Part shown: piece after piece, positions 31,025-44,000 of the stretch
Layout of the letters: each line of letters begins with the position of its first letter
Numbering within the stretch: position 1 is the first letter of the stretch
Source of the DNA: Basidiobolus meristosporus CBS 931.73
Lineage: Eukaryota > Basidiobolomycota > Basidiobolomycetes > Basidiobolales > Basidiobolaceae
DNA: 64,000 nucleotides
Assembly (NCBI GenBank): GCA_002104905.1
Contig: MCFE01000358.1
Coordinates: 23,647 to 87,646, forward strand
Direction: 5' to 3'
The notes under the pieces: generated by a model
The model's input: only the letters and a program-made list of their open reading frames with translations
Database searches by the model: none
What the model was told of the DNA's origin: nothing
Program-made: the position numbers and the translations under genes

Positions 31025-32635
31025 ATGAGCCCCAGGCTGTCACTATCTGCAATGTCTACCACTGCTACTACTGGAATGTTTCCCTCTGCTAAAAAGTTGG
31101 ATGGATTCCACTACCAAGTGTGGAAGGTGAAGATGAAGATGCTGCTACAAGAAAGAGGTCTTTGGGATACTGTGATGGGAGAAGAATGCTATCCTAAAAA
31201 TGTGGCAGAGGAAGCCTTAAAGTACCAGAAGTAAGAACTAAGTGCCTTTAGCAATACTTGCCTTAATATCAAAGACAAAATGTTCATTCAATGCTCAAGA
31301 GCTAAAATGGCAAACAATGCCTAGGAGGCATTGGAGGACAATTACCAGTCATGCTCAGCTGTTAAGAAAATAGACTTGTTCCATTGTGCCATTAATCATA
31401 GTGCCAGAAAGTGCTGTATATTTTTTTATTAATTTGATATTTTAGGGTCATATGCATGTCAATTTTGATCCCAAATTGGCACAGTATGGCACCATCTGGC
31501 ATGCTATGGCACTATTGGGCACTCTGATCAGCTGGAATGATGGTACAAGTCTATGTATCTTGGACAAAAAAATTTATTACAAAGATGCTGCCAGGTGAAG
31601 AAATGAAAAGTTTGATTAACAGAATTACCCAGCTGGTAGATGATATGGAATATCTGGGTGTACCAGCTACAGATGAAGATGTGATAGTTACCATCCTGAA
31701 TAGCCCAACAGGCAAGCTTCAGGGCATTGTATCTGCACTAGAGTCCAGAACTGAAGATTTGACCTTTAATTATATATATGGAAGGCTCCTGGATGAAGAA
31801 TTAAGAAAATTCAGTGCCAAGAAGTAGCAAAAAGATGCTTTAATAAGCAAAGATAACCAGCGAAGGAGGTAGTCAAAACCCTTTAAAATCAATAGCAACC
31901 TGATTTGCAACTACTGCAAATGGAAAGGATGCACATCAGACTGGTGCCTCAAAAAGAGAGATAGTCAGCAGAAAAAGCCTGAGTTTGGAAATGTTGTATC
32001 TGCATCAGATATGACCACAAACAAGAATTATCAGATGCTATAAATTGACTCTGGAGCATCTCAGCACTTTATACATCAAAAGGACATTTTAACTGATATC
32101 AAGAAATTCCAATTAAGAAGGTTTTCTTGGGTGACAATAGCATACTTGATGCAATGTGAGAAGGAACCATCCAAGTTGACCTTAGAAGCAGTGAAGGATG
32201 ACATACACTTACCTTTAAAGAAGTACTCTGAGCCAGAAATAGCCAAGATCTTACCATCTGTAAGCATGGCCACAGCAGAAGGACTCTGTCTTAGCTATTA
32301 GCAATTCTTGATGCTGATCACTGTACAGAATTGTGCCCATATTGCTTTGGGTTTTGGAGATCAGAATATATACCAGTTGACTCATGGTCCATCATATCTG
32401 GAAGCCAATATAAGTAATTCAAACACAAATGCCTTTGCACCAAAGAGTTGAACTCATCAATTTTCATTATTTGCACCAAATGATCAATGATCAGCTAATA
32501 TCTGGAGTAAAAATTGATCCCCCAGCTAATTTAGAGCACTGTGAGGCCTGCATATATGGGAAACAAGCCAGACAACTGTTCAAGAGCTCTGAGTTAATCA
32601 AAACTAAGAAAAAATTAGATCTAATTCAATCCTGA
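31025..32635 (+). pseudogene. Copia gag to integrase start, decayed, interrupted by a MITE
   Basis: gag starts at the ATG inside the primer-binding site. The frame breaks early (stop at 31234), is interrupted by the MITE at 31373-31551, and continues with stops through the zinc-knuckle region (about 31905), a protease-like DSGASQHF segment (32047) and the integrase zinc region (CEACIYGKQARQ near 32550). It is cut off at about 32635 by a reverse LTR fragment. Confidence 0.7.
31373..31551. mobile_element. small MITE, copy 2 (179 bp)
   Basis: Ends GACTTGTTCC and GTACAAGTC, flanked by TA on both sides (31371-31372 and 31552-31553). It is the same element as at 29028 with about 30 bases fewer (one GGCATGATCAGGCACC segment is absent). 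It interrupts a Copia gag. Confidence 0.78.
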
Positions 32636-32851
32636 CAAGGGATTTGGTCAGTATTCTCTATGGTTTGCAGGAAATGATCTAAGCAACTAAGTTAGGTGAA
32701 TATATAGGTGGAATTATGAATTTTTACAACACTTCCACACAGCTAAATGCTCACAGTGACTAGTCCTAATTTTGACCCAAGATATTCAAGCTTGTCTCTA
32801 GCTAATGGTTTGGTAAATATGTCTGAAATCATTTCATCTGAAGGACAGGAA
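32629..32851 (-). pseudogene. reverse Copia LTR end plus pol 3' end
   Basis: 32629-32738 is the 5' end of an LTR in reverse (GGTGGAATTATGAATTTTTACAACA). It is followed by the polypurine-tract region and the reversed end of RNase H up to about 32851. The same arrangement is seen at 61850-62040. Confidence 0.65.
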
Positions 32852-33010
32852 TACCAGAATCACAAACCAGGAGATCCAACCAGACCAGAAATAGCCCAAA
32901 TTAGTATATCAATCAGGGTACAAACTTAGCCTATGCCTATTCAGTCCATGTTGATGGGCCCCAGACTGTAAAGAGGCTCTAAATAGTCCTCAGACTAAGT
33001 TTTGGAGTAC
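32852..33010 (+). pseudogene. short Copia pol fragment (between integrase and RT)
   Basis: Sequence matching the linker that encodes NSPNYYINEGTNLAYAYSVH and the segment NSPQTKFW of intact-like copies, out of frame. It ends abruptly. Confidence 0.6.
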
Positions 33011-34508
33011 TTCTATATTAGGCAAGTACCTGCGCCAGTACCCGTGACACATGATCAACCAGTGTCACCATCCCTACCACTTCCATACCATTTATGGTAT
33101 CCATATGTTACAGAGGTTTCAGAATACTGATTCCTGATTGGATGGATGTGCTGTGCCTCTTAGAACCTTCTGGCACCTACCTGGAACATTCTTGGGTCAT
33201 TCTGATGCCATTAAGATTTCAATTGATATCCAGAACCTTCTGGAACACCATGATTAGTAATCACTTAGCCAGTGATAAAAGTATATATGGGAGGCTATCC
33301 CTCAACAATAAATCATCATCCCTTTTTTCAATATACCAACTTGTTGATTATTGTGATCACTGCTACCTGCTGCTACCTGAACTTCCAACCCCAGACCACA
33401 GGACACTCCCAGGAAACCACGCTGACAGCCAACTGACCTTGGAGGCACTACTTGTGAGGAATACTCAGAGTAGGTATCTTTTATTATATTTGATTCTTTC
33501 CCAAGTTTGTTCTTGTACAGGCAAAGATACTTTTCTGTCTTTGTAACTATTGACCACAGCTGCATTCTTATCAAGTCCCTGCTGGTGGAGTTTACAGTTG
33601 TTTTGACTTTGGAAGCTTTAGTACATTGTCATCTCAAAGGATGCTGAACCCAGCACATACTTTTGTTAAGACACCAACTAAGTTGGGGATTGTAGCTCAA
33701 TAGTTTTCCCTTGACAAGCTTGTGGCTTTATTCCCCTTCACATTAGATTAGAGACAGAATCCAAGTATTCCTAGCAAGCTTTTGTCAGAGGTTATTGCAC
33801 CCAGTGAACACCCCACCCACAAAACACTTGAGAAGTGTTGGACATATCTCTCCCTTGGACCTATACACCACCGCACCATAACCTTCTGGAACACCATGAT
33901 TAGTAATCACTTAGCCAGTGAGAAAAGTACATAAGGGAGGCTATCCCTCAACAATAAATCATCATCCCTTTTATCAATATACTGACTTGTTGATTAGTGT
34001 GATCACTGCTACCTGCTGCTACCTGAACTTCCAACCCCAGACCACAGGACACTTCCAGGAAACCACGCTGACAGCCAACTGACCTTGGAGGCACTACTTG
34101 TGAGGAATACTCCAGGTAGGTATCTTTTATTATATTTGATTCTTTCCCAAGTTTGTTCTTGTACAGGCAAAGATACTTTTCTATCTTTGTAACTATTGAC
34201 CACAGCTGCATTCTTATCAAGTCCCTGCTGGTGGAGTTTACAGTTGTTGTGACTTTGGAAGCTTTAGTACATTGTCATCTCAAAGGATGCTGAACCCAGC
34301 ACATACTTTTGCTAAGATGCCAACTAAGTTGGGGATTGTGGCTCAATAGTTTTCCCTTGACAAGCTTGTGGCTTTATTCCCCTTCACATTAGATTAGAGA
34401 CAGAACCCAAGTATTCCTAGCAAGCTTTTGCCAGAGGTTATTGCACCCAGTGAGTGCCCCACACACAAAACACTTGAGAAGTGTTGGACGTATCTCTCCC
34501 TTGGACTT
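33011..34508. repeat. 646-bp tandem duplication in unidentified repeat sequence
   Basis: 33234-33879 and 33880-about 34508 are near-identical direct repeats, with differences such as GATAAAAGTATATATGG versus GAGAAAAGTACATAAGG. The first unit is preceded by a TGTTACAGAGG start at 33103, and each unit has CAATAAATCATCATC and TTTGTAACTATT, which could be LTR signals. No protein domain is visible. Confidence 0.5.
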
Positions 34509-36395
34509 ATACACCACCACAATGGTTCCAAATTTGGCACAGTGTATACTAAGAAACTGCCTGGAAACCAGTCAAAACTTGAGCCAAAAGCTGTAAATAC
34601 ATACCTTTTGGGCTACTGCAATTAGATTAAGGCATGCAGACTCTACAGCACCAAAGCAGAGAAGCTGATCAAGTCCAGGTATGTATGTTTTAGTGAAAAT
34701 TCAAATTTTTTGCAAGAAATGACATCAGATGTTGACAAAGACTGATCTCATGTCCAACAATATTTGGTATTGAATCTGACCAATGATGAAAGCTTCTGCG
34801 CTCCACAGGACTCTGCAGCCATGATTCAACCAGAATCAGAGCCTAAGAATATCCCAGAAGTGATCATGTCAGCATTACAAACAAGGAGATCCAGCAGACC
34901 GGATATTGCCCTAACTATTATATCAATGAGGGTGCAAACTTAGCCTATGCCACTCCAGCTATATTGATGAGCCCCAGACTGTAAAAGAGGCCCTAAATAG
35001 CCCTTAGACAAAGTTTTGGAGATTTCTGATGACTGAGGAGTATCAGGCCCTGATAGTATATCAAAATTGAGACTTGGTCAGATTACCAGTCAACCAAAAA
35101 CAAATGAATGCAGATGGGGCTTCCAGACAGAATACAGTGCTGATGGTACAATCAAAAGATACAAAGCAAGACTTGTGGCCAAAAGAAGCTCTCAGACATA
35201 AGGACTTGACTCTACTGAGACCATTGCACATGCAGCCACATTTAATTCTATCTGAATAATATTTACTATTGCAGCCAAATTTAGGTTTTATATTCATCAA
35301 ATGGGTACAACAGCTGCATCTTTGAATGGAGAACTTGATGAGGACACTCACATGGACCAGCTGGATGGGCTTGCCAACCAAGATAATACCCATTTGGTCT
35401 GCAAGCTCAAAGAATTTCTATATGGTATGAAGCAATCACCAAGAGCCTGCAACTGCAAGATAGATTCCTATTTGGAATCTTTGAGTTTCCAAAGAAATAT
35501 TGCTTACTACAATATCTACTATAAGCCAGACAGAGCAAATCTAATTCTATTGGCACTATGTGTGGATGATCTTATTGCAGCCATGAATGACCAAGACACA
35601 ATGAAAGTGACCAAGTTCAGCCTATCTAAGGAGTTCAAGATGTCAAACATAGGTGAACTTTGGTACTACCTAGGGATAGAGTTCTCCATAGACAGAAGTA
35701 CCCAGACTAGTACCTCAAGTCAATCCAAGTATACTCAAGATATACTAAGGAAGTACCAAATGGAAGACTGCAAATTGGCAGCTAGCCCAATAGAGACACA
35801 TCTCAACTTGGTCAAAACTCAACCAAATCAAGAAGATTTGGTGCCATCTGAAAGCCCAGAATTCCCTTTGAAGTCCATGGTTGCAGTCTAATGTATATCA
35901 TGCTAGAAACATGTCCAGATATCTACTCTTCAGCAGGTGTTGTCAGCTAACATACTCAGAACTATGGATCTGATCATATTGCAGCAGTTAAGTGGATATT
36001 TTAATACTGAAGAGGAACTGCTGACTTCTGCTTAAGTTACACCCACAAAAGTTCAGGACATGAGCTTTTGGAATGCTCTGAAGCTGATTGGGGGCAAAAT
36101 TTAGAAGACAGAGTATCTGCAACAGGATACACCTTTCTTGACTCTAAAGGAGCAATTTCATGTTATTCCAGAAAGCAATCAACTGCAACACTGTCCATCA
36201 CAGAAGCAGAGTATATGGCAGCCTGTGAAGCTATAGAAAAAGCACTATGGCTAAGAAAGCTTTTCAAAGACTTAGACCCACGTCAAAAAGTTTCTATTAA
36301 TTTATTTCAAAATAATCATGGATGTATCCAGTTAAGTGGATATGCAACTTTTCATGCTAGAACTGTATACATAGATATTACCAAGACCATCTAAA
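34509..36395 (+). pseudogene. Copia pol fragment (integrase end, RT, RNase H), decayed
   Basis: It begins in the integrase C-terminal region (KLPGNQSKLEPKAV...). RT is open at 35301-35891 with NGELDEDTHMDQ and CVDDLIAAM at the catalytic motif (C in place of the usual Y). RNase H is open at 36068-36394 with [11 protein letters not shown]. Stops and frameshifts separate the parts. Confidence 0.75.
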
Positions 36396-36502
36396 AGCAC
36401 AGATACCACTTTTGCATTCAAGAAATAATCAAGTGAAAGCCATATAATCCACTTGTTTTCCCAATCAATTCTAATATGTGCAAGATTCTTACAGCAAGTA
36501 CA
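36396..36502 (+). repeat. Copia LTR 3' fragment
   Basis: Matches the last third of the LTR (ACCACTTTTGCATTC, AAATAATCAAGTGAAAGCC, ATTCTTACAGCA). The 5' part is lost. Confidence 0.5.
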
Positions 36503-37950
36503 AGGGTGCTATAGTCAAAGACCAGCAGGGCCAAAAGCTCCAAACTAGCAGCAAAGAGACATCAGGTAGCTGGAAGAGTGCTAACAAGAGACATGCAAGT
36601 AGAAACAGATGCACAAGTGCAATAATTACCAAGGGAAAAGTATAGTTCCAGTTAACAGGTACTCAGTCACAGTAGCACTGAAGGACCTGCCAAAGATCAA
36701 AACCAGCAGCTTCCTCAGGATCCAGGCACAACCAGGGCTGAGAGCACAAAGGAAGTGGCAAAGAAACTACAGGTTGCAGTAAGAGTGCTGGTAAGGGATA
36801 AGCTGGCTGAAATAGATGCATCAGTTCAGCATTTAGCATGGAGAAAACATGGTACAATACAAGAGGCACTTAGAAAAAAGAATTGTGAAAGACCTGGCAG
36901 TGATAAAGGTATAATGAGATGGAAAGGAGTATACTCAAGCAATAGACAGGGAAGGGTGAGAAAAAAGCTGCAGTTCTCACCCATTAATGCTGTCACCTCA
37001 GAGCAAGCTAAGTCCTATAATAGCCAAGAAGTACTGATAAGACCACACTTGCTTACTCAAGAGTTAAAAGCCCAGCAAATTGAGCTACATTCTGGTGAGG
37101 TGGATGGACTGGAAATTGGAAACCAAGATTTTCTGAGATAAGAGTACCAATATACTAACTACAAAGGCAGAATGCCCCATTTATCTGGGGAGACAAGCAA
37201 GAAGCCATGCAATAACTGAAAGAGGCCTTTCAATCCCCACATATTCTAAGACCTCTTGACTATCAAGACATTTAATGCCCACATATGTTAGCAGTGAATG
37301 CAAACCCTATAGGAGCTTGAGTGTTGCTTGGCTAGGATGACTAAGATGACAACTGTAGTCCCTGCAGATATGAGAGCAGCCTATGCCCTCCTGGAGAGCA
37401 AAGGTACTCTTAAGCTGGGAGAGCACTACTAGGAGCTATTAAAATGATGAGGAAGCTGAAGTCATAACTCCGCATAACACATTTCATCCCAGAGACAGAG
37501 GCTGAGCCACCTATAGGATTGATTAACAGCCCTGACCTACTTGGTGATGCCACAAACCAATGGATGACATGGCTTTAGAATGGAAATCTAATATTAAGAC
37601 TAAAGACCTAATACCTACTTGCATACAGCAACATGAGCATCATGATTTAAATGTTAACAGAGCTGCTGAACAACCTGAGGATATGCAACTGTAGCACAAA
37701 GCACCTTTTGATAAGCTGCATTCTACAATACCCAGGCCACATTCTCCAGGAGATCCAGTATTGCTCTATGATTCCACCTCAGACAAGCAATAGAGTTGGA
37801 AGTTGGACAACAAACAGACTGGCTCATACTGCATTTCCAATTGCCTTGAAAATGAAAGTCAATACATATATAAGCTTGACAGCACCCAACTTAGAGCACC
37901 AGCTACAGGTAGCCAACTCAATGTACTCAGGCATATGTGACACAATTTCC
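36503..37950 (+). pseudogene. decayed retroelement with Ty3/gypsy-like RT/RNase H
   Basis: 36503-37141 includes a 128-codon open frame related to 38640-39008. At 37170-37340 the frame reads PFIWGDKQEAMQ, LKEAFQSPHILRPLDYQ and LAVNANPIGA, broken by stops. This is the typical junction of reverse transcriptase and RNase H in Ty3/gypsy elements (F.W...Q.AF..LK, ..L..PD, ...DAS..G). No integrase or intact frame is seen. Confidence 0.55.
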
Positions 37951-39540
37951 CCTTTTGTTAGGCTCACTTTCATACAAATACTACCATAAATTTAAATTGA
38001 GTTGTCTGGTTCCTAACCAAACCCAACCACTGACAGCAGTAGAAGAACAGTTGAACAACTGCTTGTATTGATATTCAGTGCAACAAGCTGGCTAAATCCC
38101 AAAAAGGTAATACTGACGTTGAATATGCTGGTGGTTGTATTGCAGACTCCTCAGGCTCTCAGGCAATTAGGTCATTGAGAATCTTGGCAGAGCCACAAGC
38201 TGACCATAATGCCCAGGGATATGGGAGTGCAGCATCTCTGCATCAAAGAAGAGACTTAAGTATCTCAATGTCACAGACAAGAATTGGGCCATTTCCCAAA
38301 GGTTAGAGCAGTGATGCAGCATACAGTCCTTGAAGCACAACAACTGTGCCCAAAGATGATGCTGACAGAAAATATATCTCATCTTTAGAGGGAGAGACTG
38401 TGATATATATACCTCAGCCTAAAAATCAACAGATATCAAGGATCCATGAAGCCATTAGGTGTAATGATGAAGACTAGGCTAATATTCAGGTGGCCTCAAG
38501 ATGTCTAGCATGCCATCACCTCAAGGCTGGCATACCCTTGGACCATCAGGAACTCAAGGCCAGACAAAACGCTCATGGCCTGTTCCATGGGCATTATCCT
38601 ATATTCAAGCAGGTAAGCAGATTCTGAACCAGCATTGGTATGCTTAGAGAATACTTCCAGAGTAGCAGAAGCTGTCAAAGACAAAGGTACAAGGGTGCCA
38701 TAGCTAAAAGTAAGAAGCCTTGTGAGGGACCCATCACATACTGGGCAGAAATCTCTAAACAAGCAGCAAAGAAAGGTCAGGTTGTCAAAACAACCTCAGT
38801 AAGACACAAGCAGGTTGAGATGGATGCACCAGCTTGGCATTTATTAGGGAAGAGTACAGGACATTACAAAAAGCACCCAATCATAGTAGCAATGAAATGC
38901 CTTGCAGTAATAAAGATAAATTTGAATGAAAAAAGTCTACCCAAGCCAGAGATAGAGCAGGGTTTAGCAAATATCCATGTCAGAATTTGCCAGATTCTTG
39001 GCTGGTGATTGGATGGTTTTTTGCTTCTGTTTCTGCTTAAATTTTCAGTTGCATACACTGGTGGGAACAATGGGCAGCCAGCTAGCAAGTTTAGTATGAG
39101 TGTTAGTTGGACTAGTCTTTGCCTGGAAAGGATGTCTGATTGTTAGCTGTAAGGCTGGTGACAAGGATTTTGAAAGTTATTATTTTTGAGAAGATTGGAA
39201 TTCAGCTGAACATATAATTGTGTAGTGTTGGAATTTTGTTGATGTCTTTTGGGAAAAGCACCAAACTCTTACATTGAAAAAGACCATACCACTTAGCCCT
39301 ATAAAAGTCTCAAGCCTGGAATCTATTGATAATCTGCTGGTATTTTGCTGGTACTCTGATGGTATTTTGATGATATTTAGATAATTTTTTTACCTCAATA
39401 TTTTTGGTATCAATTTTGGTGCAAGTAATGAATGGTCACCTATCAAATAGTGTATGGATGGTAGTAGGTCTGATTATCTTTGGGGAATCCATCTACATTT
39501 TTGCCAAATAGTTGGTCATGAGGTACTGCAAGTTGCAAGT
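37951..39540 (+). mobile_element. unidentified repeat family, copy 2
   Basis: Collinear with the split copy at 27300-29540 until about 38660, then related to 36503-36920. The 122-codon open frame at 38640-39008 is lysine-rich (YKGAIAKSKK...). After 39008 the sequence is AT-rich with many repeated TGGTATTTTG units near 39330-39380. Confidence 0.45.
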
Positions 39541-39837
39541 TTCTAAGGTATAAAATTTAGCCTATTTGTTCTTGTATTGTACTGATCTATTCATTAATTC
39601 TGTATTAGGAATAACTCAAAATACTCTGGAATATATACAACTTGGTAGATACCCTGTCCTCATGCCTATAATTAAGCACAAAGCGATCAAGCATTATTAC
39701 ATAAATCAAAATTTAGAGAACTTCATGGTTAACTCAGCTCACTGTTCTTCTAGTGAAATGACTGCAGATATATTCACAAAACCATTGGCTTGCAGCAAAC
39801 TGGAACATCAAATATTCCATATTGAAGTAGTTGATAA
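39541..39837 (+). pseudogene. Copia RNase H 3' end
   Basis: The 107-codon frame at 39566-39889 has IQLGRYP, an HYYI block and [12 protein letters not shown], matching the end of the Copia polyprotein ([23 protein letters not shown]). Confidence 0.7.
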
Positions 39838-40193
39838 TAGTGTAAAAATCTGTAATTCCACTAAATTTGCACCTAGCTTAGTCACTTAAATCATTACCTC
39901 CAGATCTTGAAGATTTCCAACCAAATTCCATGTTGGAATTTATCTGAAAAGTCTCACCAAAACATCAGGTAGCCATAACATGAAATGTCTCAAAGCTATT
40001 CAGACAGCCAAAAACCTTGCACACATGTTTGTGAAGTCTTCCTCAGAATATTTTACATGTCTATTTTGCTAGGATCATAGTAAAGTATAAATGCTAAGTA
40101 TACACTTAATAAATCACTAACCATAAGCACATAATGTGCTTGTACTCCCAATTACTTCCAATATCTCCAAAACTCTTACAACCAATAACACTA
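39838..40193 (+). repeat. Copia 3' LTR, decayed
   Basis: Follows directly on the RNase H end. It has TGTAAAAATCTGTAATTCCACTAAAT at the start, AATAAATCACTAACCATAAGC in the middle and ACTCTTACAACC at the end. Confidence 0.65.
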
Positions 40194-40213
40194 TTTAGTA
40201 GAGTGGAAGTCTT

Positions 40214-40640
40214 TTAAATGTAGTGTTGGTCTACTGGTACTGTCTGGCACTATAAGTGCTTTGTATGGGTTTTACATCAGGGCTAATATTTAAATGTAGT
40301 GCCAGTTAGCACCAGTAGACTAAGATAGCCCCATGCATTTTTGTGACATACCACAAACCTCTGCAGCTGGATTCTGAATGCCATAGGCATTAAGTACCAA
40401 ATGCATGTCTTCAGACCTTTTGCACTCTTACACAGTATGCCCAATATTGATCCCAAAAAAAAGGTTAAAAAATGGATTTTCTTTAGCACAATGGGTGAAA
40501 CACAGGAACTACTTTGCATGAAGATGTAGAGCTACTTTTCACACTCTGTGACCAAGTGTAAGTCTACTTTGCCTCTCTGGCACACTAAGGCACTATTTGG
40601 CATTCATGGCTCAGTGTGGCACTATCCAATAGAACAAGTC
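40214..40640. mobile_element. truncated foldback element
   Basis: The right arm is nearly full length and ends GAACAAGTC, while only about 60 bases of the left arm remain, including the segment around CTGGTACTGTCTGGCACTATA. It is related to 27749-28480 but clearly more diverged. Confidence 0.7.
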
Positions 40641-40654
40641 TGATGGGTAGATAT

Positions 40655-41003
40655 TGTTGTAAAAATTTGTAATTCCACCTAAATATTCATCTAACTTAGT
40701 CACTTAGATCATTACCCTCAAATCCTAGAGAATACTGACCAAATTCCTTGTTGGGATTTACTTAGAATATTTTCACCAAAATACCAGGTACCCAGAACAT
40801 GAAAATTCTCAATGTTGTCCAAACAGCCCCACACTTTGCCCACATGCTCTTGGAACCTTCCTTAACCTATTCTATGTGTTTGCAATGCCAAGACCAGGTA
40901 AAAGTATAAATACTACTTTTACATTCAATTAATCATTAAGTGAAAACCACATAATCTACTTGTCCTCCCAATCACTTCCAATATCTCCAGGACTCTTACA
41001 ACA
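40655..41003 (+). repeat. 5' LTR of element A
   Basis: 349 bases, starting TGTTGTAAAAATTTG and ending CTCTTACAACA, with inverted ends TGTTGTAA/TTACAACA. Internal AATTAATCATT replaces the AATAAATCATT of other copies. Confidence 0.88.
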
Positions 41004-41016
41004 GGTTATGAGCCCC
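41004..41016 (+). other. primer-binding site of element A
   Basis: GGTTATGAGCCCC directly after the 5' LTR. It is complementary to the anticodon stem-loop of initiator tRNA-Met (GGGCTCATAACC), not to a tRNA 3' end, which is the half-tRNA priming known for Drosophila copia and yeast Ty5. The gag ATG (41008) lies within it. Confidence 0.75.
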
Positions 41017-44000
41017 AAGCTGTCAATCTCTGCAATGTCTACTACTGTTATTACTGGAATTTTTCCCTATGCTGAAAAGTTGGATGGATCTAACTACCAA
41101 GTGTGGAAGGTGAAGATGAAGATGCTGCTACAAGAAAGAGGCCTTTGGGATATTGCCATGGGAGCAGAAGCCTTGAAGTACCAGAAGAAAGAACAAAGTG
41201 CCTTTAACTACATTTGCCTTGATGTCAAGGACAAATTGCTAATTCAATGCTCAAGAGCAAAAACAGCCAAGAATACCTGGAAGGGATTAGAAGACACCTA
41301 CCAGTCATGTTCAGGTGCTAACAAAATGTATCTGAGACAAAAACTCTTTACTACAAAGATGCAGCCAGGAGAAGAAATGAAAATCTAATTAACAGAATTA
41401 CCCTGCTGGTAGATGACATGAACTCTGTGGGTGTATCAACTACGGATGAGGATGTGATAGTTACCATCCTGAATAGCCTGACAGATGAGTTTCAGGGCCT
41501 TGTATCAGCCCTAGAGTCCAGAACTGAAGATTTGACCTTAAATTACATGTATGGAAGGCTCCTGGATGAAGAATTAAGAAAATCAAGTGCCAATAAGAAG
41601 GAAGAAGAAAATGCTTTAATAAGCAATGATAACCAACAAAGGAGGTACCCAAGAACCTACAAAGGCAACAGCAACCTGTTTTGCAACTACTGCAAAAGGA
41701 AAGGACACTCATCAGACCGGTGTCTCAAAAAGAGAGATTATTAGCAAAAGAAGTCTGAATATGGAAATGCTGCAACAACTGAAGATAGACTATTCATATC
41801 TGCACTAAATATGACCACAAAAAAGGCTTCTCAGACGTAGTATATTGACTCTGGAGCTTCTCAACACTTTAAACACCAAAAAGAACTTTTTACCCAACAT
41901 CAAGAAATTCCAATTAAGAAGGTTTTCATGGGTGACAATAGAACACTTGATGCTGTGGGAGAAGGAACTATCCCAGTAAACCTTAGAAGCAGTGAAGGAA
42001 GCCATACACTGATCTTTAAAGAAGTACTCTATATACCAGAAATACCCAAGAAGCTACTCTCTGTAAGTAAGGCCACAGCAGAAGGACTCAGTTTCAGTTT
42101 TGACAATTCTGGATGTAGGATCACTGATCAAAATGGTGCCCATATTGCTTTGGGCATCAGAGATCAAAATCTATACAAGTTGACTTATATTCCATCATAT
42201 CTGGAAGCCAATATAAGTAACTTAAATGAAGAAACACAAATGCTTTGGCACAGGAGATTTGAACTCATCAATTTTGATTATTTGCATAAAATGATCAAAG
42301 ATCAGCTAATTTCCAGAGTGAAATTGATCCCCCAGCTAATTTGGAGCACTGTGAAGCCTGCATATATGGGAAACAAGCCAGACAACCGTTCAAGAGCTCT
42401 GGGTTAATCAAAACTAAGAAAAAATTAGATCTAATTCACTCAGATCTGTGTGGACCTATGCAAAATTTATCCTTAGGCAGGATGAAGTATTTAATCACTT
42501 TTATTGATGATTATACAAAATACACATGGGTCTACTTCATGGAGAGAAAGGAAGTAGCTCTGTCTAGGTTCAGGGAGTTCAAAGCCATGGTGGAGAGAGA
42601 AACTGGTGAAAAAATCAAGAAAATATGCTCTGACAATGGTGGAGAATATACCTCAAAACTCTTCATCCACTTCTGCAAAATTCATGGGATAAAGCAAGAG
42701 GCTACTGTACCATACTCCCCACAGCAAAATGGAGTAGCAGAATGTGCTAACAGATCAATAACTGATATGACAAGATCTATGATCCATGATCAAAAATTAT
42801 CCTGTGATTTTTGGGTGGAACCAGTTGCCACTGCTGTGTACCTTGAAAATAGGAGTTGTAACAGAATACTTTGTGATTCTACTCCATTTGAAGCATGGTA
42901 TGGATACAGACCAAGTGCAGATCATCTAAGAATACTTGGGTATACAGCATATGCCAAAAAACTGGCCGGAAATCAGTCAAAATTTGAGCCAAAAGTGTAA
43001 AATGCATATTCTTGGGCTACTGCAATGAGAGTAAGGCATACAGACTCTACAATACCAAAGCAAAGAAGCTTATCAAGTCCAGGGATGTGTTGTTTGATGA
43101 AAATTCAAAATTTTCACAAAATATGACATCAGATGATGACAAAAATTTGATCTCAAGTCCACCAATTGTCAGGATTGAATCAGAGCAAAACAATGAAAAT
43201 TTTTTCACTCCAGAGAACTCTACAACTGTGGTTCAGCCAGAATCAGTGCCCAGGAATTTCCTGGAAGTGATCATTCCGGTATCAAATGCCCAGAGATCCA
43301 ATTGGACAAGAAATAGCCCAAATTACTATATCAATGAGGGTACAAACTTAGCCTATGCCTATTCAGTCCATATTGATGAACCCCAGACTGTAAAAGAGGC
43401 CCTAAATAGCCCTCAGACAAAGTTTTAGAGATCTGCAATGACTGAGGAATATCAGGCCCTAATGGAAAATCAACCTTGGGACTTAGTCAAATTACCAATC
43501 ACCCAAAAATCAATTGGATGCAGATGGGTCTTCAAGACAAAATACAAGGCTAATGGTACAATTGAAAGATACAAAGCAAGACTTGTGGCCAAAGGATACT
43601 CTCAAACAAAAGGACTTGACTATACTGAGACCTTTGCACTGGTAGCCAAGTTTAATATTGACTATTGCAGCCAAATATAAGTTTTTTATTCATCAAATGG
43701 ATGTAAAAACTGCATTTTTGAATGGAGAACTTGATGAGGATGTGTATATGGACCAGCCTGATGGGTTTGTTGACCAAGATAACCCCCATTTGGTCTGCAA
43801 GCTTAAAAAGTCAGTATATGGTCTCAATCAATCACTGAGAGCCTGGAATTGGAAGATAGATTCTTATCTGGAATCTTTGAGTTTCAATAGGAGTAATGCC
43901 AACTATAGTATATACTATAAGCCAGATAGAGCAAATACAGTTCTATTAGCTCTATATGTGGATGATCTTATTATAGCTGCCAATAATTTAGAAACATTGG

